From an uncultured Collinsella sp. (GTDB lineage Bacteria > Actinomycetota > Coriobacteriia > Coriobacteriales > Coriobacteriaceae), in contig CAKUGY010000004.1 in assembly GCA_934654835.1 (NCBI GenBank), forward strand, positions 1 to 64,000: 64,000 nucleotides of DNA, in the 5' to 3' direction. Each line of letters opens with the position of its first letter. Positions within the stretch are counted from its first letter, which is position 1. Under the pieces are notes generated by a model. It made no database searches and had not been told where the DNA came from. It saw only the letters and a list, made by a program, of their open reading frames with translations. The translations under genes and the position numbers were made by a program. This document shows, piece by piece, positions 42,017 through 51,264 of this stretch.

Positions 42017-42733
42017 ATGCCGGGTTTGGGAACGATCATCAACGTCGCGCTATTGATCGCAGGCGGTCTGCTGGGCCTGATAGGCGGGCGCTTTATCACG
42101 CCTCGCATCCAAGACACGCTCATGAAGGCATCGGGGCTATGCGTTCTATTTATCGGCCTGGGCGGTACCATGCAAAAGATGCTCGTTATCGATGGCGGCA
42201 CCCTGTCGACCACCGGCACCACCATGCTCATTGTCTCGTTTGCCCTCGGTTCGCTCATTGGCGAGGCCATCAACTTGGAAGCAGGCATCGAGAACCTCGG
42301 CGAATGGCTCAAGCGCAAAACCGGCAGCGAAGGCGACAACGAATTTACCAACGCCTTTGTCTCGGCATCGCTCACTGTGTGTATCGGCGCCATGGCCATC
42401 GTAGGATCGATTCAGGACGGCCTGCTCGGCGACTGGTCAACGCTCGCTCTGAAGGGCGCACTGGACTGCATCATCGTCTGCACCATGACCGCCTCGCTCG
42501 GCCGCGGCTGTATCTTCTCGGCCCTGCCCGTCGCCGTGTTCCAGGGGACGATCACGCTGTTTGCCGGCGCGCTCTCCCCCATCATGACTACCGCAGCCCT
42601 CGACAGCCTTTCACTCGTGGGCTCCATGCTCATCTTCTGTGTCGGCGTCAACCTCATCCGACCTCAGACCTTCCGCACGGCCAACATGCTCCCCTCCGTC
42701 GTCATAGCCGTCATCTACGCCCTCCTGTTCTAA
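42017..42733 (+). CDS. DUF554 family membrane protein
   Basis: The 238-residue protein with about seven membrane helices matches the DUF554 (YqgA/YdfK) family: PGLGTIINVALLIAGGLLG, LGSLIGEAINLE, FVSASLTVCIGAMAIVGSI and FQGTITLFAG. Its function is not established in any species. The ATG at 42017 has GGGAGG 5 bases upstream; the ATG at 42005 lacks one. It ends 90 bases before the Shango-like operon but is separated from it by a clear promoter. Confidence 0.88.
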   Translation: MPGLGTIINVALLIAGGLLGLIGGRFITPRIQDTLMKASGLCVLFIGLGGTMQKMLVIDGGTLSTTGTTMLIVSFALGSLIGEAINLEAGIENLGEWLKRKTGSEGDNEFTNAFVSASLTVCIGAMAIVGSIQDGLLGDWSTLALKGALDCIIVCTMTASLGRGCIFSALPVAVFQGTITLFAGALSPIMTTAALDSLSLVGSMLIFCVGVNLIRPQTFRTANMLPSVVIAVIYALLF

Positions 42734-42755
42734 AACTATCAACGTAGCGGTATTT

Positions 42756-42784
42756 CGAACATCTGTTTGATGCTGTGCTATGAT
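42756..42784 (+). promoter_or_regulatory. LexA-type SOS box and extended -10 promoter of the Shango-like operon
   Basis: CGAACATCTGTTTG (42756-42769) matches the Gram-positive LexA/DinR consensus CGAACRNRYGTTYG at 13 of 14 positions. Ten bases further on, TGCTATGAT supplies an extended -10 (TATGAT at 42779-42784), and no -35 hexamer is visible where the box lies. LexA bound here would block RNA polymerase. The start codon is 39 bases downstream. LexA control is inference. Confidence 0.65.
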
Positions 42785-42822
42785 ATGAGGTCACCGACAC
42801 CGTATAGGGAGAGGAGAGGGCG

Positions 42823-44583
42823 GTGGCCGATCAGGACATCAAGTTGCTCATCGAGCGCATTATGGCCGAGGCCCGGACTCATCAGTCCGCCCGCTTCTCA
42901 AACGAGGTCTACGCAGACGAGCCGATTCTCAAGACCGGCCGACAGATGCAGAACTTCCTCCCCGACCAGTACCGCAAGATGCGCGAGATATCGCGTTGGC
43001 AAGACGACCCCAAGGGCGGCGCGGGGCGCTGGCTTTCGGAAGCCGAGCTTTTTTACCGCCAAGGGCTGCTGATGGCCGACTTCGAGGACGATTGCCCCTA
43101 CAACGGCACCTTTAAGTCGTACTTTCCCACCTACAACGCCATGAGCGACCGGCAGCTGCGTGGCTACTTTACCTGGCGCGCCCAAGTGCGTCGCGGCAAC
43201 ATCGAGGAGACATCGACCTCGTTTGCTTTTCTGTATCTTTACGAATTGATCTGCGGCATTGGCGTCGACGACCCGCACGATGGCTTTGACAAGATCAAGG
43301 CCTTTTGGGATGCCTATCGCGCCTTTGAGCCCGGTATCGACCGGTTCGCACGCGTATGGCTGCAGGACTACGCCGTATTCCACGGGCTCGACCCCAAGCT
43401 GCTTCGTGACTCTAAAACCGTCATGTTCGATAACGCCCTTATCGAGCTGCGACGCGCAGCGCGAGACCTTGCACCTGCGTCGGTCCCGTCCGGTCAGGCC
43501 CCCAAGCGTCGCAAAACCTCAGAGCCCACGCTCCCCCTTCCGCCCGACGAGGCGCGCGAGGAGCGGCTCATGGCCGCTATCAATGCGCTCTCCACGTACA
43601 ACCTCAATAACTCAAGGCTCAACCACTCCCACCATCGCGATTTGCGCCACGTGGCGTGCGCCGTGTATGTCCGCATGGCCCGCTACTATGACACGCACCG
43701 AAAGACCGGCATCGTAGCGAGCTTGTTTGGGGAGGAGACGGCCATGCCCTACACCATGTTTGCCTCGGCCGTGTTCTTTGCGCCCGAGCGCCACGTGGAC
43801 TGTGAATACCGCCTTGACCCCATCCATATCTACCGTTGCCAAAACGGCTTTTGGGAGTGCATGCGCATCCACGGCAGCCGGCAAAAGAGCAGCAAGCTCG
43901 GTGAGATGATGCGCGCTTGCGATCAGCGCTTGCGCCTGGCGCTGGACCCCGCCCATCCCCTTAAAGAAGAGAAAGTCCCCAAATATCTGGCCAAGATCAT
44001 CGACGACGAGATCGTGGCATGGCTTTCGTGGGATGCCGCACACCAGCCCGTCAAGATCGATATCGACCTGAGCCAGCTGGGGCATATCCGAAGCGCCGCC
44101 GCACAGACACGCGAGGCGCTTTTGATCGACGAGGAACGCGAGGACGACACGCTTGAGGATGCCGAGGAAGTAGACTCTGGGCAACCGGAAGCCGAGCCCG
44201 CGGCCAACATGGTTGCCGAACCGGTCGCGACGGCTATACGGCAGGACGAGGCCGACGAGCCGACCATCCCCACCGAGCAATTTGGCGTCGTAGCCCCGCT
44301 CCTCGCACCAGCACCCACACCCGCGACGGCCATGCCCGCCGACATCACGTCCGCACTCGCCCCCGCCGCAGACGCCTATCTTCGTGCGCTGCTCGAGCAG
44401 AACACAGCGCAGGCGACATTGGCGATAGAGCAATCGGGACAGAGCGAGGACATGCTCGTCGATAGCATCAACGAAGCGCTCTTTGACCTGGTGGGCGACA
44501 CCGTTATTGAATTTGGCGCGGCAGGGCCGCAAATTATCGAGGACTACGAAGCAGACGTGAGAGGATACCTAGACCATGAGTGA
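42823..44583 (+). CDS. sngA: TerB-domain protein, Shango SngA-like
   Basis: The 586-residue cytoplasmic protein resembles the TerB_N/TerB_C architecture. An N-terminal conserved block (residues about 30-150, with FLPDQYRKMREI, SYFPTYNAMSDRQLRGYFTWR and a FLYLYELI helix) is followed by a second helical block and an acidic, low-complexity linker (about 440-520). The C-terminal segment is MLVDSINEALFDLVGDTVIE. In Shango defence loci such a protein precedes an ATPase and a helicase, exactly as here. Start is GTG at 42823 behind GGAGAGGAG. It overlaps the ATPase gene by 8 bases. Gene name is by analogy. Confidence 0.82.
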   Translation: MADQDIKLLIERIMAEARTHQSARFSNEVYADEPILKTGRQMQNFLPDQYRKMREISRWQDDPKGGAGRWLSEAELFYRQGLLMADFEDDCPYNGTFKSYFPTYNAMSDRQLRGYFTWRAQVRRGNIEETSTSFAFLYLYELICGIGVDDPHDGFDKIKAFWDAYRAFEPGIDRFARVWLQDYAVFHGLDPKLLRDSKTVMFDNALIELRRAARDLAPASVPSGQAPKRRKTSEPTLPLPPDEAREERLMAAINALSTYNLNNSRLNHSHHRDLRHVACAVYVRMARYYDTHRKTGIVASLFGEETAMPYTMFASAVFFAPERHVDCEYRLDPIHIYRCQNGFWECMRIHGSRQKSSKLGEMMRACDQRLRLALDPAHPLKEEKVPKYLAKIIDDEIVAWLSWDAAHQPVKIDIDLSQLGHIRSAAAQTREALLIDEEREDDTLEDAEEVDSGQPEAEPAANMVAEPVATAIRQDEADEPTIPTEQFGVVAPLLAPAPTPATAMPADITSALAPAADAYLRALLEQNTAQATLAIEQSGQSEDMLVDSINEALFDLVGDTVIEFGAAGPQIIEDYEADVRGYLDHE

Positions 44584-45880
44584 TACCGCATCCGCAGCGC
44601 CCCGCGTGCCCAAGCGCGTCGCCGCCGTCATTCTCAACTCGCTCAAGGGCGGCGTCGTCCCGCGCATTGGCCTTCCCTACATTACCGTGGGACGCGAGGT
44701 CGAGATCCGCGCCTTGCTCACCGACCTCAGCCTCATCGCCGATGGCGGCGCAAGTTTTCGCTTCCTAGTCGGTCGCTACGGCGCGGGCAAGAGCTTCTTG
44801 CTCCAAACCATTCGCACGCACGCCATGGGCGAGGGCTTTGTCGTCGCCGATGCCGACCTTTCCCCCGAGCGCCGCCTGCAGGGCGGACAGGGCCAGGGTC
44901 TGGCCACCTATCGCGAGCTCATCCGCAACATATCGACCAAAACGCGCCCCGAGGGCGGCGCGCTCAATCTTATCCTGGATCGCTGGGTCGCCTCGTGTGC
45001 CGACGCCGACGAGTCGGCCATCAATGCCCAGCTTGCCCCGCTCGAGGAGATGGTCCACGGCTTTGATTTCACCCGCATGCTCCGTCGCTATCGTACGGCC
45101 GTCGCAGAGGGAGACGAAGAGACCATGAGCCGCGTGACCAAATGGATTCGCGGCGAGTATCGCACCAAGAGCGAGGCACGCGCCGAGCTGGGCTCCTCGA
45201 CCATCATCAGCGACGACGACTGGTACGACTACGTCAAGCTCATCGCACGCTTTTTGGTCTGCAGCGGCTACAAGGGCATGCTGGTGCTCATCGACGAACT
45301 TGTAAACCTGTACAAGATTCCCAACGCCATCACGCGCCAATACAACTACGAGAAAATCCTGACCATGTACAACGACACACTGCAAGGTAAGGCACAGTAC
45401 CTGGGCATGATCATGGGTGGCACACCGACCTCTATCGAGGACCGTCGACGCGGCGTATTTTCCTACGAGGCCCTGCGCAGCCGCCTCGCCCAGGGCCGTT
45501 TTGCGCGCGAAGACCTCAAAGACATGCTCGCGCCCATCATCCGCCTGCAGCCGCTCACCTATGAGGAGCTGCTGGTGCTGATCGAAAAGCTCATGCAGAT
45601 CCATGCCGGCTACTTTGGCTGGACGCCTACGCTTACCGAGAACGACTTGGTTGACTTCCTCAAGATCGAGTTTGGTCGCGTAGGGGCCGACACGCACCTG
45701 ACGCCCCGTGAGGTCATCCGCGACTTTATCGAGCTGCTCGACATCCTGTGTCAGAACCCCGATGCCAATGTGGCCGAGCTGCTGCAAAGCGTCGGCGGCG
45801 ACGCACTGGCACCGGCAGCCGCGACAAACGACACCGGCACCGCAAGCGACAACCGCAACTTCGCCGAGTTCACCATCTAA
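44576..45880 (+). CDS. sngB: BrxD/DUF2791-like ATPase, Shango SngB-like
   Basis: The 434-residue AAA-type ATPase has Walker A GRYGAGKSF (residue about 65) and Walker B MLVLIDELVNL (about 240), plus MGGTPTSIEDRRRGVFSY and RLAQGRF, typical of the BrxC/BrxD-like P-loop family found in BREX and related defence systems. It should hydrolyse ATP and work with the neighbouring helicase. Its start lies inside sngA, so the two are coupled. Its stop codon overlaps the left arm of a 37-bp palindrome, which separates it from the helicase gene. Confidence 0.88.
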   Translation: MSDTASAAPRVPKRVAAVILNSLKGGVVPRIGLPYITVGREVEIRALLTDLSLIADGGASFRFLVGRYGAGKSFLLQTIRTHAMGEGFVVADADLSPERRLQGGQGQGLATYRELIRNISTKTRPEGGALNLILDRWVASCADADESAINAQLAPLEEMVHGFDFTRMLRRYRTAVAEGDEETMSRVTKWIRGEYRTKSEARAELGSSTIISDDDWYDYVKLIARFLVCSGYKGMLVLIDELVNLYKIPNAITRQYNYEKILTMYNDTLQGKAQYLGMIMGGTPTSIEDRRRGVFSYEALRSRLAQGRFAREDLKDMLAPIIRLQPLTYEELLVLIEKLMQIHAGYFGWTPTLTENDLVDFLKIEFGRVGADTHLTPREVIRDFIELLDILCQNPDANVAELLQSVGGDALAPAAATNDTGTASDNRNFAEFTI

Positions 45881-45915
45881 CCTGCCAAAAAGGGACAGGT
45901 TTATTTTGGTAGGTT
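45879..45915. repeat. 37-bp palindrome between sngB and sngC
   Basis: Arms AACCTGCCAAAA and TTTTGGTAGGTT (11 of 12 pairs) enclose a 13-nt loop carrying AGGGACAGG. The left arm includes the sngB stop codon. Same size and loop core as the palindrome at 59991-60027. It may attenuate transcription into sngC. Confidence 0.65.
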
Positions 45916-45994
45916 TTATCTAGGCAAACGTCGATGTTGCAAAGCGACAGCGCATATCCCGTCGCTTCTGAACGCTCATTTTGAGAGGAGGCCC

Positions 45995-48439
45995 ATGAAC
46001 GCCTTTGACCGCTATGCCCCGTTTATCCAGGATTTCATCTACTCCCACGATTGGGAAAGCCTGCGCTCTATCCAGGTTGCGGCAGCAGATGCCATCTTCA
46101 ATACGCAGGACAATGTGCTTTTAACAGCATCCACGGCATCCGGCAAAACCGAGGCGGCTTTCTTTCCCATCCTGACCGAGTTTTGGGAGAACCCGCCCGC
46201 GAGCGTGGGTGCCCTCTACATTGGTCCCCTCAAGGCACTCATAAACGATCAGTTTGTGCGCCTCAACGACCTCTGCGAAGAGGCTGATATCCCCGTCTGG
46301 CACTGGCACGGCGATGTCTCGCAATCGCACAAGGCTAAGCTCATCAAAAAGCCGAGTGGCATCTTACAGATTACGCCCGAATCACTCGAGGCGCTCCTAA
46401 TCCACAAGCACATGGCAATCCCGCGCATGTTTTGCGACCTGCGCTATGTCGTCATCGACGAGGTCCACTCGCTCATGCGCGGCGACCGCGGTGGGCAGAC
46501 GCTCTGCCTTATCGAGCGCCTTTCGCGCATGGCAGGCGTGCAGCCCCGGAGAATCGGCCTTTCGGCCACCATCGGAGACCCCGAGCGCACGGGCGCCTTC
46601 CTCTCACAGGGAACGGGACGCGACTGCGTCATCCCCCGCTTTGAGGAACCGCGCCGCGTGTGGCGTATCTCCATGGAGCACTTCTACAACTCGGGCCCCC
46701 AGGCGCAGCAACGAGGATTTATGAGCGCAGGTCCGCAGGAAGCTGAGGTGCTCGCATGCGAGCGCATTGAGGCAGCACCACCCGCGGCACTGCCCGCCGG
46801 CACCCAAGACATGCGCCACAGCGGACAGCTCACGCAGGAGGAGCGCCACCAGCGTCGCGAGCGGGCGCGGGGCAAGGCCGCCCCTAAGGACCGTCGCACT
46901 TCCTCGGCCCCCGAGGGAGAAGTCGACATCCCGCGAGCGACCGAGCAGGCGCTGCTCAACCCCACCGATACCGCACCCGACAACGCCGATCCCGGCATGG
47001 GCTATATCTTTGAACATACCCGAGGCCGCAAGTGCCTGGTCTTTGCCAACTCGCGCGAGGAGGCCGAGGCCGTGTGCTCCATGCTGCGCAGTTACTGCGA
47101 ATATCGACACGAGCCCGACCGCTTCCTCATCCACCACGGGAACCTTTCGGCATCGCTACGCGAGACCGCCGAGGAGCTCATGCGCGACGAGGAACAGGCA
47201 CAGACAACCGTCACCACCTCAACGCTGGAGCTCGGTATTGATATCGGTCGCCTGGAGCGCGCGTTCCAGATCGATGCGCCGTTTACTGTCAGCTCCTTTT
47301 TGCAGCGCATGGGGCGTACAGGCCGTCGCGACCTTCCGCCCGAGATGTGGTTCGTCATGCGCGAGGAAGAGCCCGAGCCACGTACGATGATGCCCGAGAC
47401 CATTCCCTGGAAGCTTCTACAGGGCATCGCGCTCGTACAACTCTATCGCGAGGAAAAGTGGGTCGAGCCGCCCGAGCTCGATCGACTCCCCTACAGCTTG
47501 CTCTATCACCAGACCATGTCGACGCTCGCCAGCACCGGCGAGCTCACACCGGCCGAGCTTGCCCAGCGCGTGCTCACGCTCAGCTATTTCCACCGCGTCT
47601 CCGCCGACGACTACCGTGTGCTGCTGCGCCACCTCATTAAGATCGACCACATCCAGGTCACCGAAGGCGGCGGGCTCATCGTGGGCCTCGCGGGCGAGCG
47701 CGTCATCAACAACTTTAAGTTCTACGCCGTGTTCCAGGAAAACGAGGAGTTTACCGTCCGCAGCGAATCGGCCGAGTTGGGCACAATCGTTAATCCGCCA
47801 CCGCCCGGCGAGCGCATCGCCATCGCAGGCCATTGCTGGATTGTCGAGGAAGTGGACTGGAAGCGCCATACCGTCTTTGCCACGCAGGTCAAGGGCCGTG
47901 TGCCAGCATACTTTGGCGACTGCCCCGGCGACATTAACACGCATGTGCTCGAGCGCATGCGCCAAGCGCTCAACGAGCACGCGGCATATCCGTACCTTAT
48001 GGGCAACGCGCGAGCGCGCCTTGCGCAGGCCCGTCATACGGCCGAGATTTCGGGCGCGGGAGCTAAGCCGCTCGTTAACCTAGGCGGTGACACCTGGGTG
48101 CTCTTCCCGTGGCTGGGCAGCTACGCCTTTCTGGCGCTCGAACGCATGCTCAAGATTAAATGCGCCGCGGAGCTGGGCCTTCGAGGGCTCGATCCGTCGC
48201 GTCCATACTTTATGCAGTTTAAGATGAAGGCCGACGAGGAAACGTTCTTTGAGGTGCTCGCTGCCGAGGCCGAGAAGGAGTTCGACCCTATCGAGCTCGT
48301 CTACCCCGGTGAGGTACCTTACTTCGATCGTTACGACGAGTACGTTCCCGAGGAACTCGTTCGCAAAGGCTTTGCCGAAGGCGTCCTTGACATCCAAGGC
48401 ATGAAGCAACGCGTCCTCGGCTGGCGCAACCACGCATAA
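45995..48439 (+). CDS. sngC: Lhr-like DEAH helicase, Shango SngC-like
   Basis: The 814-residue superfamily 2 helicase shows Walker A TASTASGKTEAAF (residue about 47), IGPLKALINDQ, DEVH in VVIDEVHSLMRGDRGGQ, SAT in LSATIGD, TSTLELGIDIGRL and motif VI LQRMGRTGRRD. Between the two RecA lobes is a charged insertion of about 75 residues (about 250-325, rich in Arg, Glu, Pro). The C-terminal 350 residues follow the Lhr pattern with a winged-helix-like segment. It has GAGGAGG before the ATG. As third gene after a TerB protein and BrxD-like ATPase it completes a Shango-type locus. Confidence 0.88.
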   Translation: MNAFDRYAPFIQDFIYSHDWESLRSIQVAAADAIFNTQDNVLLTASTASGKTEAAFFPILTEFWENPPASVGALYIGPLKALINDQFVRLNDLCEEADIPVWHWHGDVSQSHKAKLIKKPSGILQITPESLEALLIHKHMAIPRMFCDLRYVVIDEVHSLMRGDRGGQTLCLIERLSRMAGVQPRRIGLSATIGDPERTGAFLSQGTGRDCVIPRFEEPRRVWRISMEHFYNSGPQAQQRGFMSAGPQEAEVLACERIEAAPPAALPAGTQDMRHSGQLTQEERHQRRERARGKAAPKDRRTSSAPEGEVDIPRATEQALLNPTDTAPDNADPGMGYIFEHTRGRKCLVFANSREEAEAVCSMLRSYCEYRHEPDRFLIHHGNLSASLRETAEELMRDEEQAQTTVTTSTLELGIDIGRLERAFQIDAPFTVSSFLQRMGRTGRRDLPPEMWFVMREEEPEPRTMMPETIPWKLLQGIALVQLYREEKWVEPPELDRLPYSLLYHQTMSTLASTGELTPAELAQRVLTLSYFHRVSADDYRVLLRHLIKIDHIQVTEGGGLIVGLAGERVINNFKFYAVFQENEEFTVRSESAELGTIVNPPPPGERIAIAGHCWIVEEVDWKRHTVFATQVKGRVPAYFGDCPGDINTHVLERMRQALNEHAAYPYLMGNARARLAQARHTAEISGAGAKPLVNLGGDTWVLFPWLGSYAFLALERMLKIKCAAELGLRGLDPSRPYFMQFKMKADEETFFEVLAAEAEKEFDPIELVYPGEVPYFDRYDEYVPEELVRKGFAEGVLDIQGMKQRVLGWRNHA

Positions 48440-48472
48440 AACCAGTCTTTTTGGGACGTGTCTCTAAATGAG

Positions 48473-49348
48473 CTAATCGTGGAGCGGGGTGCCGAGGAAG
48501 TCGGTGTCGAAGGGCACGGCTTCGGTGAAGGCGTAGTCACCGTCGCTGGCGATGAGCAGGTAGTTTTCCTCGCCGCCGAACTCCGTGTCACCGCAGGGAA
48601 TTACCCAAGCGTGGTCGAATACCTCGAGCACCGTTGCGGCGCAATCGCGCAGGAACGTTACATCGCTCCCCTCGTTCACGCTCACAATGTTGGCCGCGTA
48701 GATGCCGCCCGGGTTCAGGCTGCCCCGCACCAAACGGAGTGCCTCAACGGTTGCCAGCTCGCGCACGGGCTCGGCACCGCCAAAGCAATCGCTCACAGCC
48801 ACGTCGTAGCGACGATGCCCCACGCTCGTCACACCCAGGTACGAACGCGCCTCGGCGGTAATCACCCGTAGGCGATCGCCAACCGTACGTTCCAGCTCGT
48901 CCAAGTAGAACCAGCGACGCGCCAGACGCGTAATCTCGGCATCGTACTCAATGACATCCATACGCAAGCCCTCGTGCGACATCAGCGCATACTTGGGATA
49001 GGCAAACCCGCCCCCGCCCAGCATAAGCATGCGGTCGATACCATGCCCGCAAGCATCACGCATCGCGCCCTCCGCCTCAAACACAACGTCAAACGCACGA
49101 TAGTACGCAAAGACCGGCTCCGCCCAACGCTCGCCAACATAGCTCGCACTTTGATAGACGCCACCCTGCGCGAGGACACGCACCTCGTCGCCATTCGCAT
49201 CGCGTACACGCTTTACGCGCGCCAATCCGTTGCGAGTCCGCGCGACCTGCAGGCAGGCAGCACGAACAGCAACAGCGGCAGCACCAAGCGCCGCAGCTCC
49301 CAGGGCAACGCCGGCGACAACACCGGCAGAAACACTCGGCTTGTTCAT
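48473..49348 (-). CDS. spermidine synthase-like methyltransferase-fold protein
   Basis: The 291-residue protein has one N-terminal hydrophobic helix (about residues 7-30, AGVVAGVALGAAALGAAAVAV) and a spermidine-synthase-like Rossmann domain: MLMLGGGGFAYPKY, VIEYDAEITRLARRWF and YDVAVSDCFGG. The usual polyamine-binding residues are not obvious, so it may be a membrane-tethered SAM-dependent enzyme of other function. Its ATG directly follows the elp3 stop (TAAATG), so it is translated from the same mRNA. It is convergent with the Shango-like helicase gene. Confidence 0.75.
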   Translation of the reverse strand: MNKPSVSAGVVAGVALGAAALGAAAVAVRAACLQVARTRNGLARVKRVRDANGDEVRVLAQGGVYQSASYVGERWAEPVFAYYRAFDVVFEAEGAMRDACGHGIDRMLMLGGGGFAYPKYALMSHEGLRMDVIEYDAEITRLARRWFYLDELERTVGDRLRVITAEARSYLGVTSVGHRRYDVAVSDCFGGAEPVRELATVEALRLVRGSLNPGGIYAANIVSVNEGSDVTFLRDCAATVLEVFDHAWVIPCGDTEFGGEENYLLIASDGDYAFTEAVPFDTDFLGTPLHD

Positions 49349-51253
49349 TTAGAGCTCCTTTTGCAGATAGAGGCCATGGTCGTAAAAACACAGGTGGCGA
49401 TAGTACTCACGCGTGCCAATCGCGCTAATCACATTGATGCGCGTATAGCCCGCATCCCGAGCAATCTGGCATGCACGCTCCACGAGCGAACGCCCCAGAC
49501 CGTGATGCTGAGCCGCCTGGCCCTGATCGCCCACACGTGCCGCCATGCCATAGACGTGCACCTCGCGAATCATCGCCTCGTCCGGCAACGTCGGCAACTC
49601 GTCCGCATGCGCGGCAACAAACGCGCGATCGGGCAACGACAGGCGCAAAAAGCCGGCGATCTTGCCCTCGGGCGTCACCCACTGCAAAAAACGTTCGCTC
49701 GTCACCGGCGTCTCGTAAACAACCTCATCAAGAGAGAGCTCATCCAAATCGGCACCCGCGGTACTGATCTCGCGATAGCGGATCTCACGCACCTTTGCGC
49801 CCTCGGCGCGGGCCGCCAAGCGATTCTCGACGAGCTGACGCAAGTTAGGCTTCTTATTGCCCACCATGATGTCGTCGGAGCTAAAGTCGCGAATCATACG
49901 GCTGATACGGCAAAACGCCGGCGTCACCACGATGTCGTCGGCCAGCACATCGAGCAGCTCTTCCTCGGTATAGGGACGCCACTCGCCGCGCTCATAGCAG
50001 CCCACCAGACGCGAGCCCTCGATGAGCGCACACGGGTAGACCTTGACCTCGTCGGGCATAAAGGCGCCCTCGGTCATAAAGCGCTCATAGTCGCGCTTGT
50101 CCCCTTCGGGCGTAGCGCCCAGCAAGTTGAGCATAAAGTGTGCGTGGATCTTAAAGCCAAACAGTCGCGCAAGCGAAAACGCACGCTCAATCTGAGCCAC
50201 CGTAATGCGGCGCTCGTTGATGTCGAGCAGACGCTGGTCGAGGCTCTGGATGCCCATCTGAATCTTGGTACAGCCCAGGCGGCGGATAAGCGTGAGCGCC
50301 TGCGGCGTCACGGCATCGGGACGTGTCTCGATGACGAGACCCACCACGCGATGCTTCGCCGTCTCGTTGACGCGCTGCTGGCGCTCGAGCTCCTCCATCG
50401 TGGCTATCTGCCACTCGGCAACCTCGCCCCACGGCGTCCCGGGACCGTATAGGCGACGCACCGCACGGTTATAGCCGCCCACGACGGCATCCACGCGCTC
50501 CTGCTCGTCGGCAACACCGGCAGCAAGCTCGGCCTCATCGGTCGCAATACCGGCAGCCCGATAGCACTCGCGACGTTCCGCCACCACCGGAGGCAGCGCA
50601 TCGACAGGAGCATCATCGAGCAAGCGCCCTGCCTCGGCACGGCTGATGCCCGGTCGCGCCAGCATGGGGTTGGCCGCCACGCCCGCCACGGCATCGTCAT
50701 TGAGCGCGCGGAAGAGTTCCGACATAAACCATGTCTGGTAGCTTTCCGGATAGTCGCTCCACGTGCCGCCGAGCACGATGAGCTCAATTTTGTCGGTCGC
50801 GTGCCCCATCTGCGAAAGCGCCGTTAAGCGTGCGCTCACCTGTAAATAGGGATCAAAGCAGTTTTGTTCCGCACGGGCGCACGCCGGCTCGGCATGCAGG
50901 TAGCTCTTGGGCATGCGCAGGTCGTTAGGACAAAACAGGCAATCGCCCGAGCACGGCCACGGCTTAGTAATGACAGTGATGGTCGCCACGCCCGAAGCCG
51001 TGCGGCGCGGCTTCATGCGCAGCACCTGCAGCAGTTGACGCTCCAGCTCGGCATCGACATTCCATGCCGCCCAACGAGCCGGCTCCTCGCGTTTTACCCG
51101 CTGGTAAAACGGCAACAGACGGCGTTTGGCCAGGTCTCGCTTATCGGCGCCCTCACGGCGCGCCTCGGCATGTATCAGTTTGACGAGCACCTTGTCATCC
51201 ACGGTCTCTTCGCGGCGCAGGGCCTCGAGTATGTTCAAGATAATCTGTTCCAT
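49349..51253 (-). CDS. elp3: bacterial Elp3: radical SAM/GNAT tRNA-modifying enzyme
   Basis: The 634-residue protein unites a radical SAM domain and a GNAT acetyltransferase. The radical SAM cysteines are in PCSGDCLFCPNDLRMPKSYL (CxxxCxxC, residue about 102), followed by GGTWSDYPESYQTWF and EIRPDAVT-like VIETRPDAVT. The C-terminal GNAT region contains HGLGRSLVERACQIARDAGY. In eukaryotes and archaea Elp3 places a carboxymethyl group on wobble uridine of tRNA; bacterial homologues are less studied. First gene of a two-gene operon with the spermidine-synthase-like gene. Confidence 0.93.
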   Translation of the reverse strand: MEQIILNILEALRREETVDDKVLVKLIHAEARREGADKRDLAKRRLLPFYQRVKREEPARWAAWNVDAELERQLLQVLRMKPRRTASGVATITVITKPWPCSGDCLFCPNDLRMPKSYLHAEPACARAEQNCFDPYLQVSARLTALSQMGHATDKIELIVLGGTWSDYPESYQTWFMSELFRALNDDAVAGVAANPMLARPGISRAEAGRLLDDAPVDALPPVVAERRECYRAAGIATDEAELAAGVADEQERVDAVVGGYNRAVRRLYGPGTPWGEVAEWQIATMEELERQQRVNETAKHRVVGLVIETRPDAVTPQALTLIRRLGCTKIQMGIQSLDQRLLDINERRITVAQIERAFSLARLFGFKIHAHFMLNLLGATPEGDKRDYERFMTEGAFMPDEVKVYPCALIEGSRLVGCYERGEWRPYTEEELLDVLADDIVVTPAFCRISRMIRDFSSDDIMVGNKKPNLRQLVENRLAARAEGAKVREIRYREISTAGADLDELSLDEVVYETPVTSERFLQWVTPEGKIAGFLRLSLPDRAFVAAHADELPTLPDEAMIREVHVYGMAARVGDQGQAAQHHGLGRSLVERACQIARDAGYTRINVISAIGTREYYRHLCFYDHGLYLQKEL

Positions 51254-51264
51254 GCCCCCATTGT

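Noticed and set aside
42823..48439. Tellurite-resistance operon or complete BREX system
   Set aside because: Only a TerB-type domain is present, without TerC/TerD/TerZ, and no PglX, PglZ or BrxC is encoded; the trio fits Shango better.
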